DNA of 64,000 bases from assembly GCA_905250025.1 (NCBI GenBank), contig CAJNOJ010000266.1, forward strand, positions 1 to 64,000, in the 5' to 3' direction. This document shows, in pieces, positions 35,051-49,287 of this stretch. A model generated the notes under the pieces. That model ran no database searches. It saw only the letters and a program-made list of their open reading frames with translations, and was not told the DNA's origin. The stretch is from Adineta ricciae. Lineage: Eukaryota; Rotifera; Eurotatoria; Adinetida; Adinetidae. Each line of letters opens with the position of its first letter. Positions within the stretch are counted from its first letter, which is position 1. Both the position numbers and the translations under genes were made by a program.

Positions 35051-35397
35051 ACAACTGATTAAAATACTATTTTATAACAATGAGGAATGCATAAAATTGA
35101 AATAAACATAAAATATTCTTCTCGTGAGTAGCATTCGAACGATCGTTTAACAATCGAAGATTATACGCTGACCATGGTCACGTGTAACGTATTGTTTCAC
35201 CTCTAATATAAAATTAGAATGTGATGTGCGAGTAGAATTTTTCGTTCTGTCATCTGTTCGTTGCTACGGATGACCTGTCGCTTTATTCGTCTCATTTTTC
35301 TCGCCATGTGTTGCGTATAAGTGATATTTTCTTTTTCGTTCTCTTCACAGTGCGTACCGGGTAACGTGCAGTCGATTCTTGCTGTTATGTTGTGAAT
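35051..35397. other. Spacer between CBM1 gene and VPS13 copy A
   Basis: Contains an AATAAA near 35100 and the VPS13 5' flank. Conserved at 49288-49632 in the other copy. No further gene seen. Confidence 0.5.
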
Positions 35398-38300
35398 ATG
35401 GTGTTCCAACGTATCATTAGCTATATTCTTGATAAGTATCTGGGAGATTATATTGAAAATTTAGATACAAACAAACTCAAATTCGATCTATGGAAAGGTT
35501 ATATCGAGATTCGAATTGTCAAATCATCGTATTTTCTCTCTTTTAGGTGATGTTGTTCTGGAAGATCTCTATCTCAAGCCTGATATTCTCGTAAAGATCT
35601 TTATGTTCTCTTAGAAGAAAAGTGCACCGAATAAGGTTTTCTTCTAGACTGAGTTCAACCTTCCGGTTACGATCAAGAAGGGTTATCTTCGTATGTTTGA
35701 ATTTTTCATGAATCTATTTGCACAATGAGGAGACATTTAGAAAAATTATCTCTTCATATATCATGGAAACATTTCTATGCGCATCCGATCAGAATCAATA
35801 TCGATGGATTATATGTCCTTGCTGAACTCAAGACAGATGTGAAATATAATGCAGAACAGGAAGAAAAAAAGCAATACAAGGCGAAAATGAAAGAAGTACA
35901 TAAAGTAGAAGAGTTTCGTAAAGCACAGGAAGAATTCGGTAGGACAAAACTCGATTTGATTTGTGCATCGACATGATTTTGTGCGTTGTAGAACGAGCAA
36001 AACGATTACCGAAAGATCAGAATACATACCTCGAACGTTTACGATTACATCTTATGCGTCACCTTGAAATATCCATAAGCAATATTCACCTTGCTTTTGA
36101 AGATGCGAAAACAAAAGTTGAGCATCCATTCACATTTGGCATTACGTTGAATTATATTAAATTTCATGTAAATATTTTTATTGAAATCAGTTTGTAAATT
36201 GAATTACTTTGTCTATAGACAACGAATGAGGAGTGGGAGCAGATCTCATCATCTTCCGATGATTCAGCGATTGTTTACAAAGTAAGTTTGTCTTGCTTTG
36301 ACACGTAAAAACATGACTCAACTGTACGATAGTTCGGCGAATTGAATGCTCTGTCGATCTACTGGAATTCAAATATCAAATCAAAATTATCGGAAGAAAA
36401 TCTTATTGTAAGACTTTTATCGAAAGTCTATTCGTTCTTTCTAAGTATCGTCTATAGGATGAGTTGCATGCAAAGATTATGAGAAATGATGGAGAAGTCA
36501 TTGAAAACATGTCTTATGGTGAGCTGAATTGTGCATAATTTGAATGAATAAACGTTTGTTCTGTAGTTTTACAGCCGCTAAATATTGAAACGAAGTTACA
36601 AATTGCATCGATACCAAGTGAACAAGCGTATGTGCAGCCTGTTCTCGATGTTCAAATTGATTTCGGAAAGTCTTATTTCAACATCAACCGTAATCAGGTA
36701 AGAAGACAATGGAGAATCTGTCGATTTTATGCTTATGTCTAGTATATCGATCTTCTCGACCTTTTCGAACATTGGGACTATATCACATTACAATCGAAAT
36801 ACATAAAATACTATGAAACGGTCGAGTCAAACAATCCAAAGATAAAACGGTAAAGATAAATCGAAGGAGTTCTTGAGAATAATATGTTCTTTTTCTTCAG
36901 TTGGAAGTTTGCCTATGCCGCAATTCTCAACGAAGTTGTTCGGCCGCGTTTATCATACCATCAGTGGGAAAATATGCGAGAAAATCTCAATCGCTGTCGC
37001 GAATACAACGCTCTTTATCTAAAAAAGAAGACCTATCAAGCAACAAAACAGGAAAAAGAACGCATGCATGTAAGTCGAGGATCTTTTAGGAGCGAACGTT
37101 TATCAATGCACGGTTTTAGGAGTTGGAAAAACTGCTTGATGCTCTGAATTTAGTTTTTATTCGGCGAAATATTGATCTTGAGGTGAGAGTAATATTTTTG
37201 TAGATGATTTGTTTTCCATATGCGTTGGAATTGTAGATCAAAAAGAAAAAAGTTGAGCAAAAACATAAGTCGACATGGGAATGGCTGTCTACGTGGTGGA
37301 ATAATGCATCAAACAACGGCAATTTCGGTAATTCGGTTTCTATTTCTATTCTATACGAATCGCGTATGATCGATAGGTTTAGATCAAGAAGATGTGATTA
37401 CCGTTGACGAGGAGGTAAACTTGTACAGTTCTATTCACGACAAAGATACTTCGCAATCGCCAACTTGCTCAGAAGAGGTCTGTATGTTACACACATTTAT
37501 CGTCACCAACTTGAAATTCTAGTACGTGGATATGAAATTAGCAATTCGGCTGGATCTACTCCAGATCAACATTTGGTCGATTTTGAATGAAAATGATTCG
37601 CAGTGAGCTTTCCGTCGAGCACCATGTCTGATTTGTGTGTTTCTTTTCAAACAGATTTGCTCGCATTACGCAGATTGATGTATTGAATACGAATGTACAA
37701 TACCAGAGACGTCCAGCAACTTCCGCTTTTCTGTTCGTTCGAATCAGCTATTTCTGTGTTAAGTTCATCTTTTGTTTTACAGGACTATCGTCGATATTGA
37801 TCTACTGGAAGTTTATGGTGTTCAAACGGACGATCCTACTCCGAAATTACTTCAATTGCCGAACAAGTCGCAAAAAGTAGTCCACATTGAATTTGAAACA
37901 GATATAGCTAAAACAAATATTGATTATCGAGTTCATGCTAAGTCACCAACGATTGGCATCGTTTATGATGCAGTAGGGAACGTTTTTTCGGCAAATCGTC
38001 CTTCTAATTCATTTGAGTTTGTATAGATGACTATGAATAGTCTCGTGGATTGTTTTTATCCAGGTGTTTATCGTGACTTAAAAGGGTAAGTGAGTCGTGC
38101 GGGTCTTTCGTTGAATTTTGTCTGTTTCTTTTTTCTCTAGAGTTAAGAAGAAAATCTATTCAATGTACATGGATATTCGACATCGAATGCGATTCCTATT
38201 TGATTATAATATTCGAAATATAAAAAATTTGGATATTGATATTGATCTTCAATCGATTTATTTCATTTTACCTGAAAATGGTGTTTATCGATCGGCTGAT

Positions 38301-41300
38301 TGTTCATTGGCTTGTTTCGACTTCGGACATTTAAAGATGCAAGGTGGCCGTGAGGAAACGACAGATCATATCGACGAGGAAACATTCGAAGATGCTCAAG
38401 TACTGAGAGACGTCCTCATTTTAATCTTTATCATTTATTGTTTCAGAGCCATCTGGATATTCTTGATTCCTCTTACGTTCCCATAAAAGTTCAATTGGAA
38501 GATATTCGATTCTTTTATTCTCAATCCAGTACGGTAAAACTTTTAGTCGTTCAGTATTTTATGAACTATCGGCATCTAGATGAAGATTGGGGAAATCTTC
38601 AATGTGATCGAAATTCTCCAATATATCTGATTCAACCGTATACCATCAACGTGGATATTAACAAATGTATCTACGTCAATGATCCTGTTCTACCACTGTA
38701 GGTGATCGATATCGAAGTTCGATTTTCTCAGATACATTTCATATAGTTGGAAAATCAACGTCAATGTTTCGTCTATAAATTCTCGTTTGTCGGATGAACG
38801 TATTTTCGGCATAATGAAACTGATTCGTTCGATTCCATTGCCGCAATTGGAAAACACGCCGAGAGAGAAATATACTATCGAAGAAGTGAGAACGAATCGT
38901 GTTTTGTGGTTCGTTATATTATTTCGTTTTAGTTATTCGTCATCGAAGACACGCAGCCGGAAAAAAATACGAAGAAACTCTTTCAAACGGTTGAAAACAT
39001 GGCAAGATTGAAAAAGAAACTACAAAACGACGATTTGGATGCACAACCAACGGAAGTCGATGGTACTTTAAATATCCCCTATGTACGTAGCGAATTTCAA
39101 CAAGAGAACATAGTCAACGGAGTCTTTTCTAGATTGATATTCTCTTTCAAGAATCGACTTCTGATCAAATTCAACCATTCGTTCGCTTTTCATTCATATC
39201 GCTCACTGCTCAAACAACAGTCAAAACATTCCATATCGATTTACAAGCCTCTCTAGCAGACTTTCTCGTCACTCACGAACAGTTTCTCACTTCGACCAAC
39301 GAACCACTTCGTTTACTCTCCACTGCAGATAAAAATCATCTACTCAACATGAAATGTTTGCTTACTTCGCCGGAAAATCCATCATTCTATTCCGCTCCTT
39401 ACAACCGAATTGAAAATAAAGTTCACGTACAACTCAGCAAGCCTCTTGCTACGTTACAAATCGAAGCACTGGCATCAATTGTCCGCTTTCAAAATCATCT
39501 GCTGTATAAAATATCGAAATTACCATTGCAAAAGAACATGCCGTCAAACGATGAAGCAACGACCGACAACGGGAAATATTACAAAAAGCGGCCTACGTCA
39601 AAATTCGAGATTCGCCTCGATCAATTTCGCATCATCATCGGCACCGAGTTCTCGCAACTACTCGATATTCACTTTTGTGGATTCTCCCTCGACATAACTC
39701 AAACGATTAAAAAGTTCGCAATGAAGCTCGTTCTTACCGATCTTCACATACACGATCTACATGCTCAAACTCAATATCGCAACACCATGGTCCAAGAAAG
39801 TCCGGACATACAAGTTTTGTATCTCGATTTCATTGCGTACAATCATCCGAAAATTTTCAAGAGAAAACTGCATGATGTTGATTACAATATCAAATTATAT
39901 TTGAACAAAATGCGTCTCGTCTTGTTGTATAAATATATTGACATAATTCTGAATGCGTGGGGCGCATTTCAACCGAAACGAGCCAATGTTTCTCCCACCG
40001 TACCGAACACATTCGAAGATATGATTGACAAATGTCAAAGGCAAAATTTGAGAATCTGCTTCGATGTTATTCTCAATGCGCCGACAATTTTCCTTCCAGT
40101 GGATACTCACTCCAGAGAAGGAATTTTCATTGATCTTGGTGAATTGACGTTACAAACGAAGTCTTAGGACAACCATCCAAACAAGTCGGTAATCGAAGGA
40201 GCATAGCTGNAATCGAACGAGAAGAGCTTATTTTTACGGATTTTCACATCTGTCATCGTCATCTCAATGACAATAACGAAATTTCAAGTGATACGGTTCT
40301 TGTCCAATGTGAAGATTTTCACGCATGGATACAACGTGTATTATATTTAGGCAAAAGTCAAACACAACCGGAAATTTCCATCAAAATCGAGTGGAAAACC
40401 ATTGATGTGACTATATCAAACGAAGATTATTCGTGTGTTAGAAACATGTTGAAGAGAAATTTCTCGGAGAAAGTATCTCTGCAATCGTTCGGGCATCAAA
40501 TACTTGAGGATGAATCGTCAGAAGTGATTCCTATGCATCGAACGGTTGTAACGGAATCAAAGAAGATGCAAGTTGATTTTGAAATCGACAGAATTACGTG
40601 TGTCCTTCGGTCTAGTCAAGAGAAGTTTCTCCGAATGATCATTCAAACAGTCGAAGCTCATTTTCAACAACTCTCCGACGCTAGTTACAATGCCAAAGCT
40701 CAAATTCAACAGATTACTCTAGATGATACACATGAAACACATCTGCTCAATCGTAGTTCTCATGTTAGTCCCCAAACGCCAATGTTTCTGGCTACTATTG
40801 AATTTGTAACAAATATTCGACACGGTAAATACAGGGAAAAATCTAGGAACTCCTGTAAGTTTTTCCTTTCATTAGTGAACATTCAATTGGAAAGTTTCTA
40901 TCTGTGGTTGACTCCTGATTGCTTAGAAACATGGATCATGTTCTTCACTTCAACTCAATTCATAATCAAAGAAGAACAATCGCAGATGGTGACAATGACG
41001 GATAACGTGCCATTACCCGCAAAATACATTTCACGATACCATCATCAACAGCAAGATTCATCATCAATATCATCTTCATCGAAGAATACGTTGCCATCCG
41101 ATATTATAACAAAAATTGAGATTCTGGTTAAAACTCCCCAGTTATCCTGGTTGGAAAATCAACCGAGTTCAAATCCGGATTGCCTTGTTGTTAATGTAAG
41201 ATCAAATCTGTTAGTAATGAGACATGCCTATTCTCCCTTTAGTTCATGTTTCAAATGCAATTGAACATCGCCTTTGGAGAAACTCAATTGCATAGTTCCA

Positions 41301-44300
41301 TGAAAGATCTTCGTGCTTACCTTTCGAAATTTACTCATTTGAAAGATTGGAACTTTCGATCTCATGTAAGAATGTGATGTTTTCTGTGATTGTATGCTAT
41401 TGTATTTGTTATCTAGGTTTTACAACCAACAAATGTCGATGTCGTTTTAAATAGGAATACAACGAATGAAAATTTCGATGCTTCTATCGGAGATATGCTT
41501 GTCAATATCTCTCCAATCTTAGTTCGAATGGTTGGCAATCTAATAAACTTGATAAACAAATGTAAAGCAACGACTTTGGCAGTGGGTTCACAGCACAAAA
41601 TAGAAACATCTCTATTCAATCCAAAACCATTCAAAGATGGGTCATTCTGGTTTCTAAAAGGTTTTGTTTCGTTCGAAAATCGAAATGATTTATTTTGAAT
41701 ACGAGAGTATTCTTCTAGATACGGAAGTCAAACAGGAAATGATCGAACAGAGAGATATTCTAGAACTAGCAACTGGAACTCCGATGCAAAACAAAACTAT
41801 AATTGAAGAAGAAGAGAAAAGTACNTCATATTCAGTCGAATAGTCCAATCGATCTGAAACCAAGTGAACTTCATCATAGTACACCCGGCAGTAAACAAAA
41901 CTATAATTGAAGAAGAAGAGAAAAGTACTAATCATCGCACACAACATGTATGTTCTTTCACACCCATAACTTTAATTCCGATTCAATTCGATTTTGATTT
42001 CTAGTTCAACTTGAATCTGAAACTCATCGAAATCAAATGCGAATTTGCTGGTAATTCAGTGGTAAAAGAAGCTGCTGCGCTGTGTCTTTCGGATCTGTCT
42101 GTTGACATTCGAAATTGGTCGAGTAATGTATGGATAGCTTTTCGAATGTGATAGATAATCGATGCGATCTTTTTTTTCCATCCAGATGAGTTGTTCTTCA
42201 CGAATTCATCTTGAATTAGCTGTTTTCAACGATCGTACACTTGCATGGATGCCATTGATCGAACCAGTGGTTGACGAACGCGGCGAAATCGTTTCTCCTT
42301 GGTATCTGACATGCTCGACTGTAGTAAATGAAAATCAAATGAGATATCCGTTGAAGCATCCTCTTGTTGAAGAAGAACGGTCTGTGCGGCCTCACAGAGT
42401 AGGTTTCTTTTCTTCTCAGAACAAAAACAGTTGATATATTGTGTTTGCTCAGTTCGGATGTTTGGGTCATCAGAACTCATTATGCACTACTGAAGAACAG
42501 TCCAAAGATATCACAGATAGTCTAAATGCACAGACCAAAATTCATATACGTGCCGAACACTTTTTGAGTATGACATTGACGAAAACAAGCTTCGATCTCA
42601 TTCAACGTCTGACGACATCATATATGAATGCTTATAATAATAAATTATCAGTCAATGAAGATGAACCGATGCTGTCCGTACACAATTTAACAGGTTATGA
42701 GGTTCTTCTTGATGATATCAAAGATCTCGAAATGAAGGATCAGTCAGAAATACCGATCCAACTGCAACATGGAAATTCAATTCCGATGATCATTCCAAAA
42801 GAGCGATTATCAGCAACACATCTTCCTGCAATTACCGATCAAAATAGTAGGAAACAACAAGAACTATCTATTCAATTGAAAATGAATAATACGAATACAC
42901 AAGTCGATATGAATTATGCCTCGAAACGAGTGTATCAATTGAGTCCATCTGTTATACCCGATTGGCCCGTCGAATTACTTTGCGATTCTCATATTTACAA
43001 TAATTCTCGACGACTAGTTCTTAGTTCCATTGTTAAAGTAAATCTTTATATCTTTGTATGCAATTCTTTCTAACTGCATTCTTTTCAAGGTTTACAATCG
43101 GACTGTTTTGCCCCTGATGATCATGGATGTTGACTCGATTGAAATGAAAAGCTACCGAACATTGTGTCGAGTTGATGCAAATGATGAATGTTATCTTCCC
43201 ATCGAACCTCTGTACATACGTTCAACTTCTCGACTATTTATCAGCTCGGATGAGTGAGTGCGATATCAAAACGTATCCTCTGATTGAGCAATGATTTGTC
43301 TATTCCAGAAGTGATTTTATTTCATTCGACTGGAGAAATGAAACTGCCGTCGATCGTCGATTGAAGAGAGAAAACAGTGAAGAAATACACCTTGTGGTAA
43401 GTAGCATTCTCTAGCGTTAATTTTGCTTGCAATGTATACGATATGTTTAGATAAGGAAAGAAACTATCAATGCATATCTCGGAAATACGGATGAGTTGAG
43501 TCGAGCTTGTTTTCATATTTATATTCATCATGCTCTTCGTTTAATTAATCTCTTACCTATCGACATTCAATGTCTGATTGACGTAAGTTCGGTATAATTC
43601 TTTGAGCATTGAACCATTACATTCATATTCAGTCGAATAGTCCAATCGATCTGAAACCAAGTGAACTTCATCATAGTACACCCGGCAGTAAACAATCTGT
43701 ACTTACGTTTCTTGTACGTAGCCATTTTGTATTGATTCCAACGAATACTTCCTGTACTCCATAGATTCCATTGTACAACAATATGAAATGGGTTTCAGAA
43801 GCAATTGATTTAACCACTAAAGGATACGGAAATCACAATGAACATTTGGTAGTTTTCCACGAAGTTCAATCAAATGAGATATTGGTAATGAAGTTTCATT
43901 TCACGGAAAGAGATGGAGAATTATGTGTTTTAGAGAATGATCTTGCGTGTTGATACGTATCAAGGATCATTTCGTGCGGTCTTGTATTCACCATTTTGGA
44001 TTGTGAACTGTACGAATCTTGAACTGGAATTTAAGGTTGTTATTGATTTTGCCATACTTTTCATGCGTTCTTTTTCTTTTATCGGGCAGATTGATAACGA
44101 TATAACTCTGGTCAATGTTGATGACTCACCGTTTTTCGTTTGTCCAAAGAAAATTGATAACGAAGTGCACAATCGAAAAGTCTGTTTTAAAAACTTCCCA
44201 TCAAATCGAAATAGGTGTCAATCCATTCATAGGCACATGTTCGCGTCCATCATGTTGGAGAGGAAGACAACGATTCTGCATCTGAATGGTCGGAAGATTT

Positions 44301-46705
44301 CACTCTTTATGTTATTTCTAGTGCGGGTGTAGCGAACTGCAAAGTATCTGATGACCGAACCTATATGGTAAATCGAAAAGATTCTAGCAAACGAGAAAAT
44401 CTTGATGATCTACTAAGATTGCTGTTCATATAACAACAACTTCATTTTGTATGACCAAAATCATCAAACTGTCGTCCTCTATGGCTATTATCAATAATTC
44501 CACGGTAAGATCTTATGTTTAGAAATCTACCATATTCATGTCCCTACAGATTGATCTTGAAGTTAACGAACTCGTACTGGGAACTCAACACAATCAATGG
44601 CACGGAGTCAAATCCAATGAAGTATAGTATCCTATATTGGGAGATACCAATGTAGAATTTTGTATTTAGATTATCCCATTTTGGCCACAGAATGTCAAAG
44701 AGGGTGTTATGTGTGTTCGCTATGCAAATAAGCCAAACGTATCATCACTAAGTTTTCCAATGTATGATCGACATCAAACATTACTACGCATGGATGATGA
44801 CGATCGTTCGAGTCTTCGTGTGCAAGTGTCAGTGATTGAATCTTTGGGTATTCACATCGTTTTCAGTGATTATCAGCATGGCGATGCACCTGTTTTACTT
44901 GTCAATTGTTTGAGAAATCGATCAATTGTGTATTATCAACAAGAAGATCCGTAAGTTTCCAAAACTCATTCACCACATAAGAAACTCATGAAAAATTGTA
45001 GAGAAATGGTAAATTTGTTACCGCAACATTACGTTTATTATACATGGACTGATCTGTTCAAACCGCGTAAATTGACTATTGCGTGTGACAATCAGCACAT
45101 CACCCTCGAGCTTCTCGTAATTTCCTTTCTATTGAATTGAGTTCTTCTCGCAAAAATAACTTTTCAATTACTAGCCTGATTGCGGCTGTTTGGAAGCAAG
45201 CAGTGCGAATCGTATGTTCTATACTGTATTTCATGATGGTCCTCAAACGATTGTCCTCTTCGCTGAAGAAATTTCGGTGATCAAGTCCGTTTCAGACGTA
45301 CGTTAAACTTTCTCTATTCTAAGTGTGTATAATCCTATGACTTAGTTTGCCAATGGAACTCTCTCTCCGAACAATTTAATGGATCAATATATTGACATTA
45401 GTATTCATGAAATTGGCCTGTCGGTTGTCAATGATCTCACACATCAAGAACTCATTTACTTAACGATCAACAAATCGAAGGAGATGTGGACAGAAACTCG
45501 ACAATCAGTGATAGAACCACTTTCTGGAAGACTCAATCATCGACTGGAAAAGAAATATCGCGCTCACGTCAAATCAAATGAATCCGAAACGGAAAGAAAA
45601 ACATATCATGTCGGTAGACATCGCGTAAGATCGATTAGTGGCTGGAAGAACACGTGAGATACAAATTTGTCATTTAGCGTGCTTCATTCATGGGAAACTC
45701 GGCGGATATTATCGATCAAAACGATCAACGGATACGAATTCAACGCCAATCACTTGATGGACTACGATTTCGATGTAGTTGGTCAACGACAAATGTCGCT
45801 TATCATCTACGCATCAATCATATTCAAGTCGATAATCAACTAGAGTATACGTTGTTACCAGTAATTCTTCGTCCGGTAAATTCGCCTACAGGGCAGAAGC
45901 CATGTATTGAACTGAGCGCTTTGAAAATAATCAATACACGATCGAATACTGTTTATTTCAAGTATGCAATGCGATTTGGTGTAAATCTTTTGATCAAGTA
46001 ATATGAGTCATTTAGATATTTCAAAATCGTGTGCCAAGAAGCGATGGTGCGTCTTGATCAAGGTTTAACGGATGCGTTTCTTACATTCATCGAAACGGAA
46101 CAGGTGGGTTTTTCCACAAAAACGATAAATTTGCATGTTGAGTATTTACAGAAATCGACAAAACTGACGATTGATATGAATTCGGACTTAAAAGCACTTA
46201 GAAAAGGCTTTGTGAAGCTTGTTGAAAAACAATCGAATGAAACAAAAATGTACTTTGGTTGCATCCACGTCTCCCCAATAAAAGTAAATATCGTTTTCTG
46301 TCCCGAAAATTTCCTAGCACGATTCATCGTGCCTCTTATAGATCCATGTCAGTCTGTCATCAAACGGCCCCAAACCAAATCAATTGGTTCTCGTCGATTA
46401 CCCTTCAATTGACTATTTCATTCAAATATTAAATTATGTGAGAGTTCACGATGTGATTTTGAAGTAAGTCTTTCTTTTTCACCTTAAAGAACAATTATTG
46501 AAAAACTATTTCCCTGTAGGCTGAATTACTACGAACGAGAAAACGATCGATTTACCTTCAATAAATTGATAGATGAGGTTTATGAGCATTATTTGAATCA
46601 AATTTGGAAGCAAGTGTATGTCGTCCTACTGGGCCACGATGTACTTGGAAATCCTTTTGGAATCATTCGGGATGTTGCTCATGGTGTGAAAGCACTTTTC
46701 CACGA
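35398..46705 (+). CDS. VPS13: VPS13, copy A (A/C-like), cut at N before the C-terminus
   Basis: Many short exons separated by introns of about 50-65 nt encode a VPS13 protein, a bridge-like lipid-transfer protein at membrane contact sites. The N-terminal chorein motif MVFQRIISYILDKYLGDY starts at 35398, followed by GDVVLEDLYLKPD, WKHFYAHPIRINIDGLYV and a basic/acidic helical stretch. The central repeating beta segments include long exons at 39349-40166 and 40211-41200. The VAB/SHR-BD region follows (VYQLSPSVIPDWPVELL near 42930, YSPFWIVNCTNLELEF near 43990). The start of the conserved C-terminal region, VLLGHDVLGNPFGIIRD near 46625-46675, is followed at once by the N at 46706, so about 1.2 kb of the gene is missing. 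Two Ns (40210, 41825) with artefactual sequence break exons; neither break exists in copy B. Confidence 0.85.
40150..40215 (+). other. Local misjoin around N at 40210 in VPS13 A
   Basis: Copy B reads smoothly from ACGAAGCC through TAATCGAACGAGAAG. Copy A has a stop (TAG at 40165-40167), a few extra bases, an N and then a repeat of AATCGA. This is best read as a contig end with base errors, not a real stop. Confidence 0.7.
41826..41898 (+). repeat. 73-bp misplaced duplicate of 43623-43695
   Basis: Directly after the N at 41825 comes a block that copies 43623-43695, about 1.8 kb downstream in the same gene. After it, about 30 bp of upstream sequence ending GAGAAAAGTAC is repeated. Copy B has neither. 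This is typical of a wrong path through a short shared word. Confidence 0.85.
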
Positions 46706-46706
46706 N
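46706..46706. other. Assembly join (N) between overlapping contigs
   Basis: Left of the N is the VPS13 C-terminal coding region (equivalent to 60812). Right of it the sequence restarts at the equivalent of 30646 and repeats the following 14-16 kb. Confidence 0.9.
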
Positions 46707-47781
46707 TAGATACTTGTGCTGTGTTCTATTTATCTATTCGAATAATATCGAGAAAAAGAAAGTGCTTGAACGAAGAAACTGTTAATAAGACTAATGGAAT
46801 CTTCAGGTACTGAAGTCAAACTGATAGTATGCATAGATGTCTAAATATTACATTGAATGAGAATAGATTGTGAACATTTGAAAATAATGCGCACTTATGT
46901 GTTCGAGGTATAGAAAAATGACCTCATTCTTGTGATTTCTTCGTTGACAGTACTTCATTTCAGTCAACTAAAGCTCATTCTTAAGACTTCTTTCGTAGTG
47001 TTGACAAACTGAAAATCAATTCAACTATGAGATTACGCAAACTTTCTCCATGGATTAGTATATGATGTCTGAAACTAAACTCTTGAATTTAACAAGAACT
47101 GCTGATTTTCGCATAATTATCACTTACGGCTACCGAATTTTCATAATGTTTACTGTGAGTGGCACATGACAAACTCTCTTTTCAAGCTCCATACCATCAT
47201 TGTCGGAGAGGATGTAGCGTTCGATGACGCCGCTGATATGATTGTTTTAGATAGTATGAATCGAAACCGCACAGTACGCAGAAGGCGCGTGATAATTCTC
47301 ACTGCATAACAGAACACATGCCAAAAGGAAGTTCGTCATGATATGCTTCCCTCCTCCTGTTCTCAACAATGGCATTCATCAAAATGCATTGTAATGAATT
47401 TCATGTCTAAATTATTTTAATTATACGCTTCTCCAATGCTTCTGTGTTTGTTTCATAGTATTGTAAAAAAGATATTCAGACTAATCCTTTCGTGTTTGTT
47501 CTTCAAATGAAAAAGAAGACTATCATCTGTAGATTTCGCAGAAACAATTTGATTGAAATCGAAACTAATGCTCTCTTTCGTGAAAAACTGCTAAATTAAT
47601 TTGAATCAGGGTATTACATTTCAACGAAAAAGACATTTAGCACGAAAGATAGTTTGTAATCTTTTGTGGTATCAGATTGTTATTTGTTTCTCGAAAATTG
47701 AAAATTAAAAACTGATTAACCTCAGTGCCTCTAATATATAGACTTCGTTTTCGTGCACTCGTCTTATTCCCGAATACAATC
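46707..47781. other. Intergenic, second copy, lacking the MFS gene
   Basis: 46707-47430 matches 30646-31370. At about 47431 it jumps to the equivalent of 33188, so about 1.8 kb including the MFS-like gene is absent. The rest is the promoter region of CBM1 gene copy B. Confidence 0.6.
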
Positions 47782-49287
47782 ATGAATTGCATTCTTTCGC
47801 TCTTATTCGTTTCGTATATTCCTCTTTGCTTATCTGTTGGTATTTATCAGCAGTGTGGTGGGGAAGGCTATAGAGGATCAACCACTTGCGATTGGCCTTT
47901 GAAATGTTTCCGTCGATCTCGTTGGTTCTCTTCATGTCAAACCGGCTGTCCAGGTGGTGATTGGCAATGTGTAACTGAAACAAGTTCTTCAACAGGCTCT
48001 GGTCTTGCAAAGGGGTGGGATCAATGCGGAGGCGAAGGATGGAAAGGGCCACGAAATTGTGCGCAATATCCTTGTCAATGGCGTTCCAAATGGTATGCCC
48101 AATGTCGACCCGATTGTCCACCTAGATGGATGTGTCAAACAGGTGCAAGTTCGACAGTGCCCTTCACTACGCAAACAACTACGGAATCCAACCTCGTAAC
48201 TCCTCAACTCCCATCAGAAAACTCCTCAGAAGAAACTAGTTCATCACTAGAGATTATTGATGGTTTAGATACAGCCACGCCCGACCTCATATTGGAAAAT
48301 TCATCTGAATACGGCGATTTATTAGTTGAAATCACTGATGACATGACATTGAACTTTTCTATTGGCGAATCTGAAGTCAGTTTTGGTCGTCATATTGCTG
48401 CTCAAATGCTGGGTAGTGCTATTTACGACCACGATATTCATCCTCTCGAGCTGATTGAAAGTCCCGATCCGTATGATATAGTAGTCGAACACATAATCAA
48501 TCTCGCTGAAGAACAAGAGCCCGGTATAATGGCACGATTTGGTGCTGCTCTTCTTGTCGAGAGTACTGAGGAACGTATTGAAGCATGGGAGAATATGCGT
48601 GAGCGATTGGATGCAATCTCCGAAAGTCCTGAACTCATTTCAGTTCTGCTACAAGATCCCTTACTAATTAATTATCTACCATCAGACAATCTCTCAGAGG
48701 ATCTGCGCAGTAGAAGTGTCAACACACGTACGAGTAACAATGTGTGCTATCCAGAAATTCCCAATATCGGTAAAGTGAACGGTTTATACGGTGATGGCAA
48801 ACCAACTGTCCATGATGCAGATGATATATTGATTGGTGTTTCGCTGGTCGTGGCTAGATGGGAGACAGTCAAAGATCTCATCCTTAAAAGAGCTGCTGTT
48901 CTAGAACGCGTTGAAACTGGAAAGGTAAAAGTTGATCCAGAATCGCGACTTGGTGCATATTACGCCACTCGTGATAATGGTTACTGTACAGTTGGCCATT
49001 CGGTACATACGCTGATCGGTGCTCTCTACCTAGTACTCGGCGAAGCTGGCGAGGAAAAAATTGGTCGCGTCTTTAATCATCCACTTGTCAAGCAGCTCTA
49101 CTCCGACCCGATCACGTCCTCTTCCAATAAATGTATGGGTGACGTTGAAGAACGCTACTGGCAGAATGTAAAAAAGGAAGACAAGCATTCATTTGGTGGA
49201 CGTGTAGGTTCATGGTTTACACCTGCTGATCGTAAAAAAATACAAAGTCGTGTCGGCTTGCTTTTTTGTAAGCTCTTTGGTAAATAA
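47782..49287 (+). CDS. Secreted protein with two CBM1 modules and unknown C-terminal domain (copy B)
   Basis: 501 residues, intronless, starting at the ATG equivalent to copy A. Signal peptide MNCILSLLFVSYIPLCLSVG; CBM1 modules QCGGEGYRG and QCGGEGWKG with the same Cys and aromatic positions; Ser/Thr linker; the same unknown C-terminal domain. Differences from copy A are concentrated in the linker (for example PQLPSENSSEE for HQLPSQSSSEE). The CBM1 Cys residues and the C-terminal Cys are unchanged. That pattern suggests selection on the domains. Probably allelic to 33545-35050. Confidence 0.85.
   Translation: MNCILSLLFVSYIPLCLSVGIYQQCGGEGYRGSTTCDWPLKCFRRSRWFSSCQTGCPGGDWQCVTETSSSTGSGLAKGWDQCGGEGWKGPRNCAQYPCQWRSKWYAQCRPDCPPRWMCQTGASSTVPFTTQTTTESNLVTPQLPSENSSEETSSSLEIIDGLDTATPDLILENSSEYGDLLVEITDDMTLNFSIGESEVSFGRHIAAQMLGSAIYDHDIHPLELIESPDPYDIVVEHIINLAEEQEPGIMARFGAALLVESTEERIEAWENMRERLDAISESPELISVLLQDPLLINYLPSDNLSEDLRSRSVNTRTSNNVCYPEIPNIGKVNGLYGDGKPTVHDADDILIGVSLVVARWETVKDLILKRAAVLERVETGKVKVDPESRLGAYYATRDNGYCTVGHSVHTLIGALYLVLGEAGEEKIGRVFNHPLVKQLYSDPITSSSNKCMGDVEERYWQNVKKEDKHSFGGRVGSWFTPADRKKIQSRVGLLFCKLFGK

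Noticed and set aside
46604-46813. Separate small gene at the end of VPS13 A
   Set aside because: It is an off-frame reading of the conserved VPS13 C-terminal exon that runs through the N into unrelated sequence.
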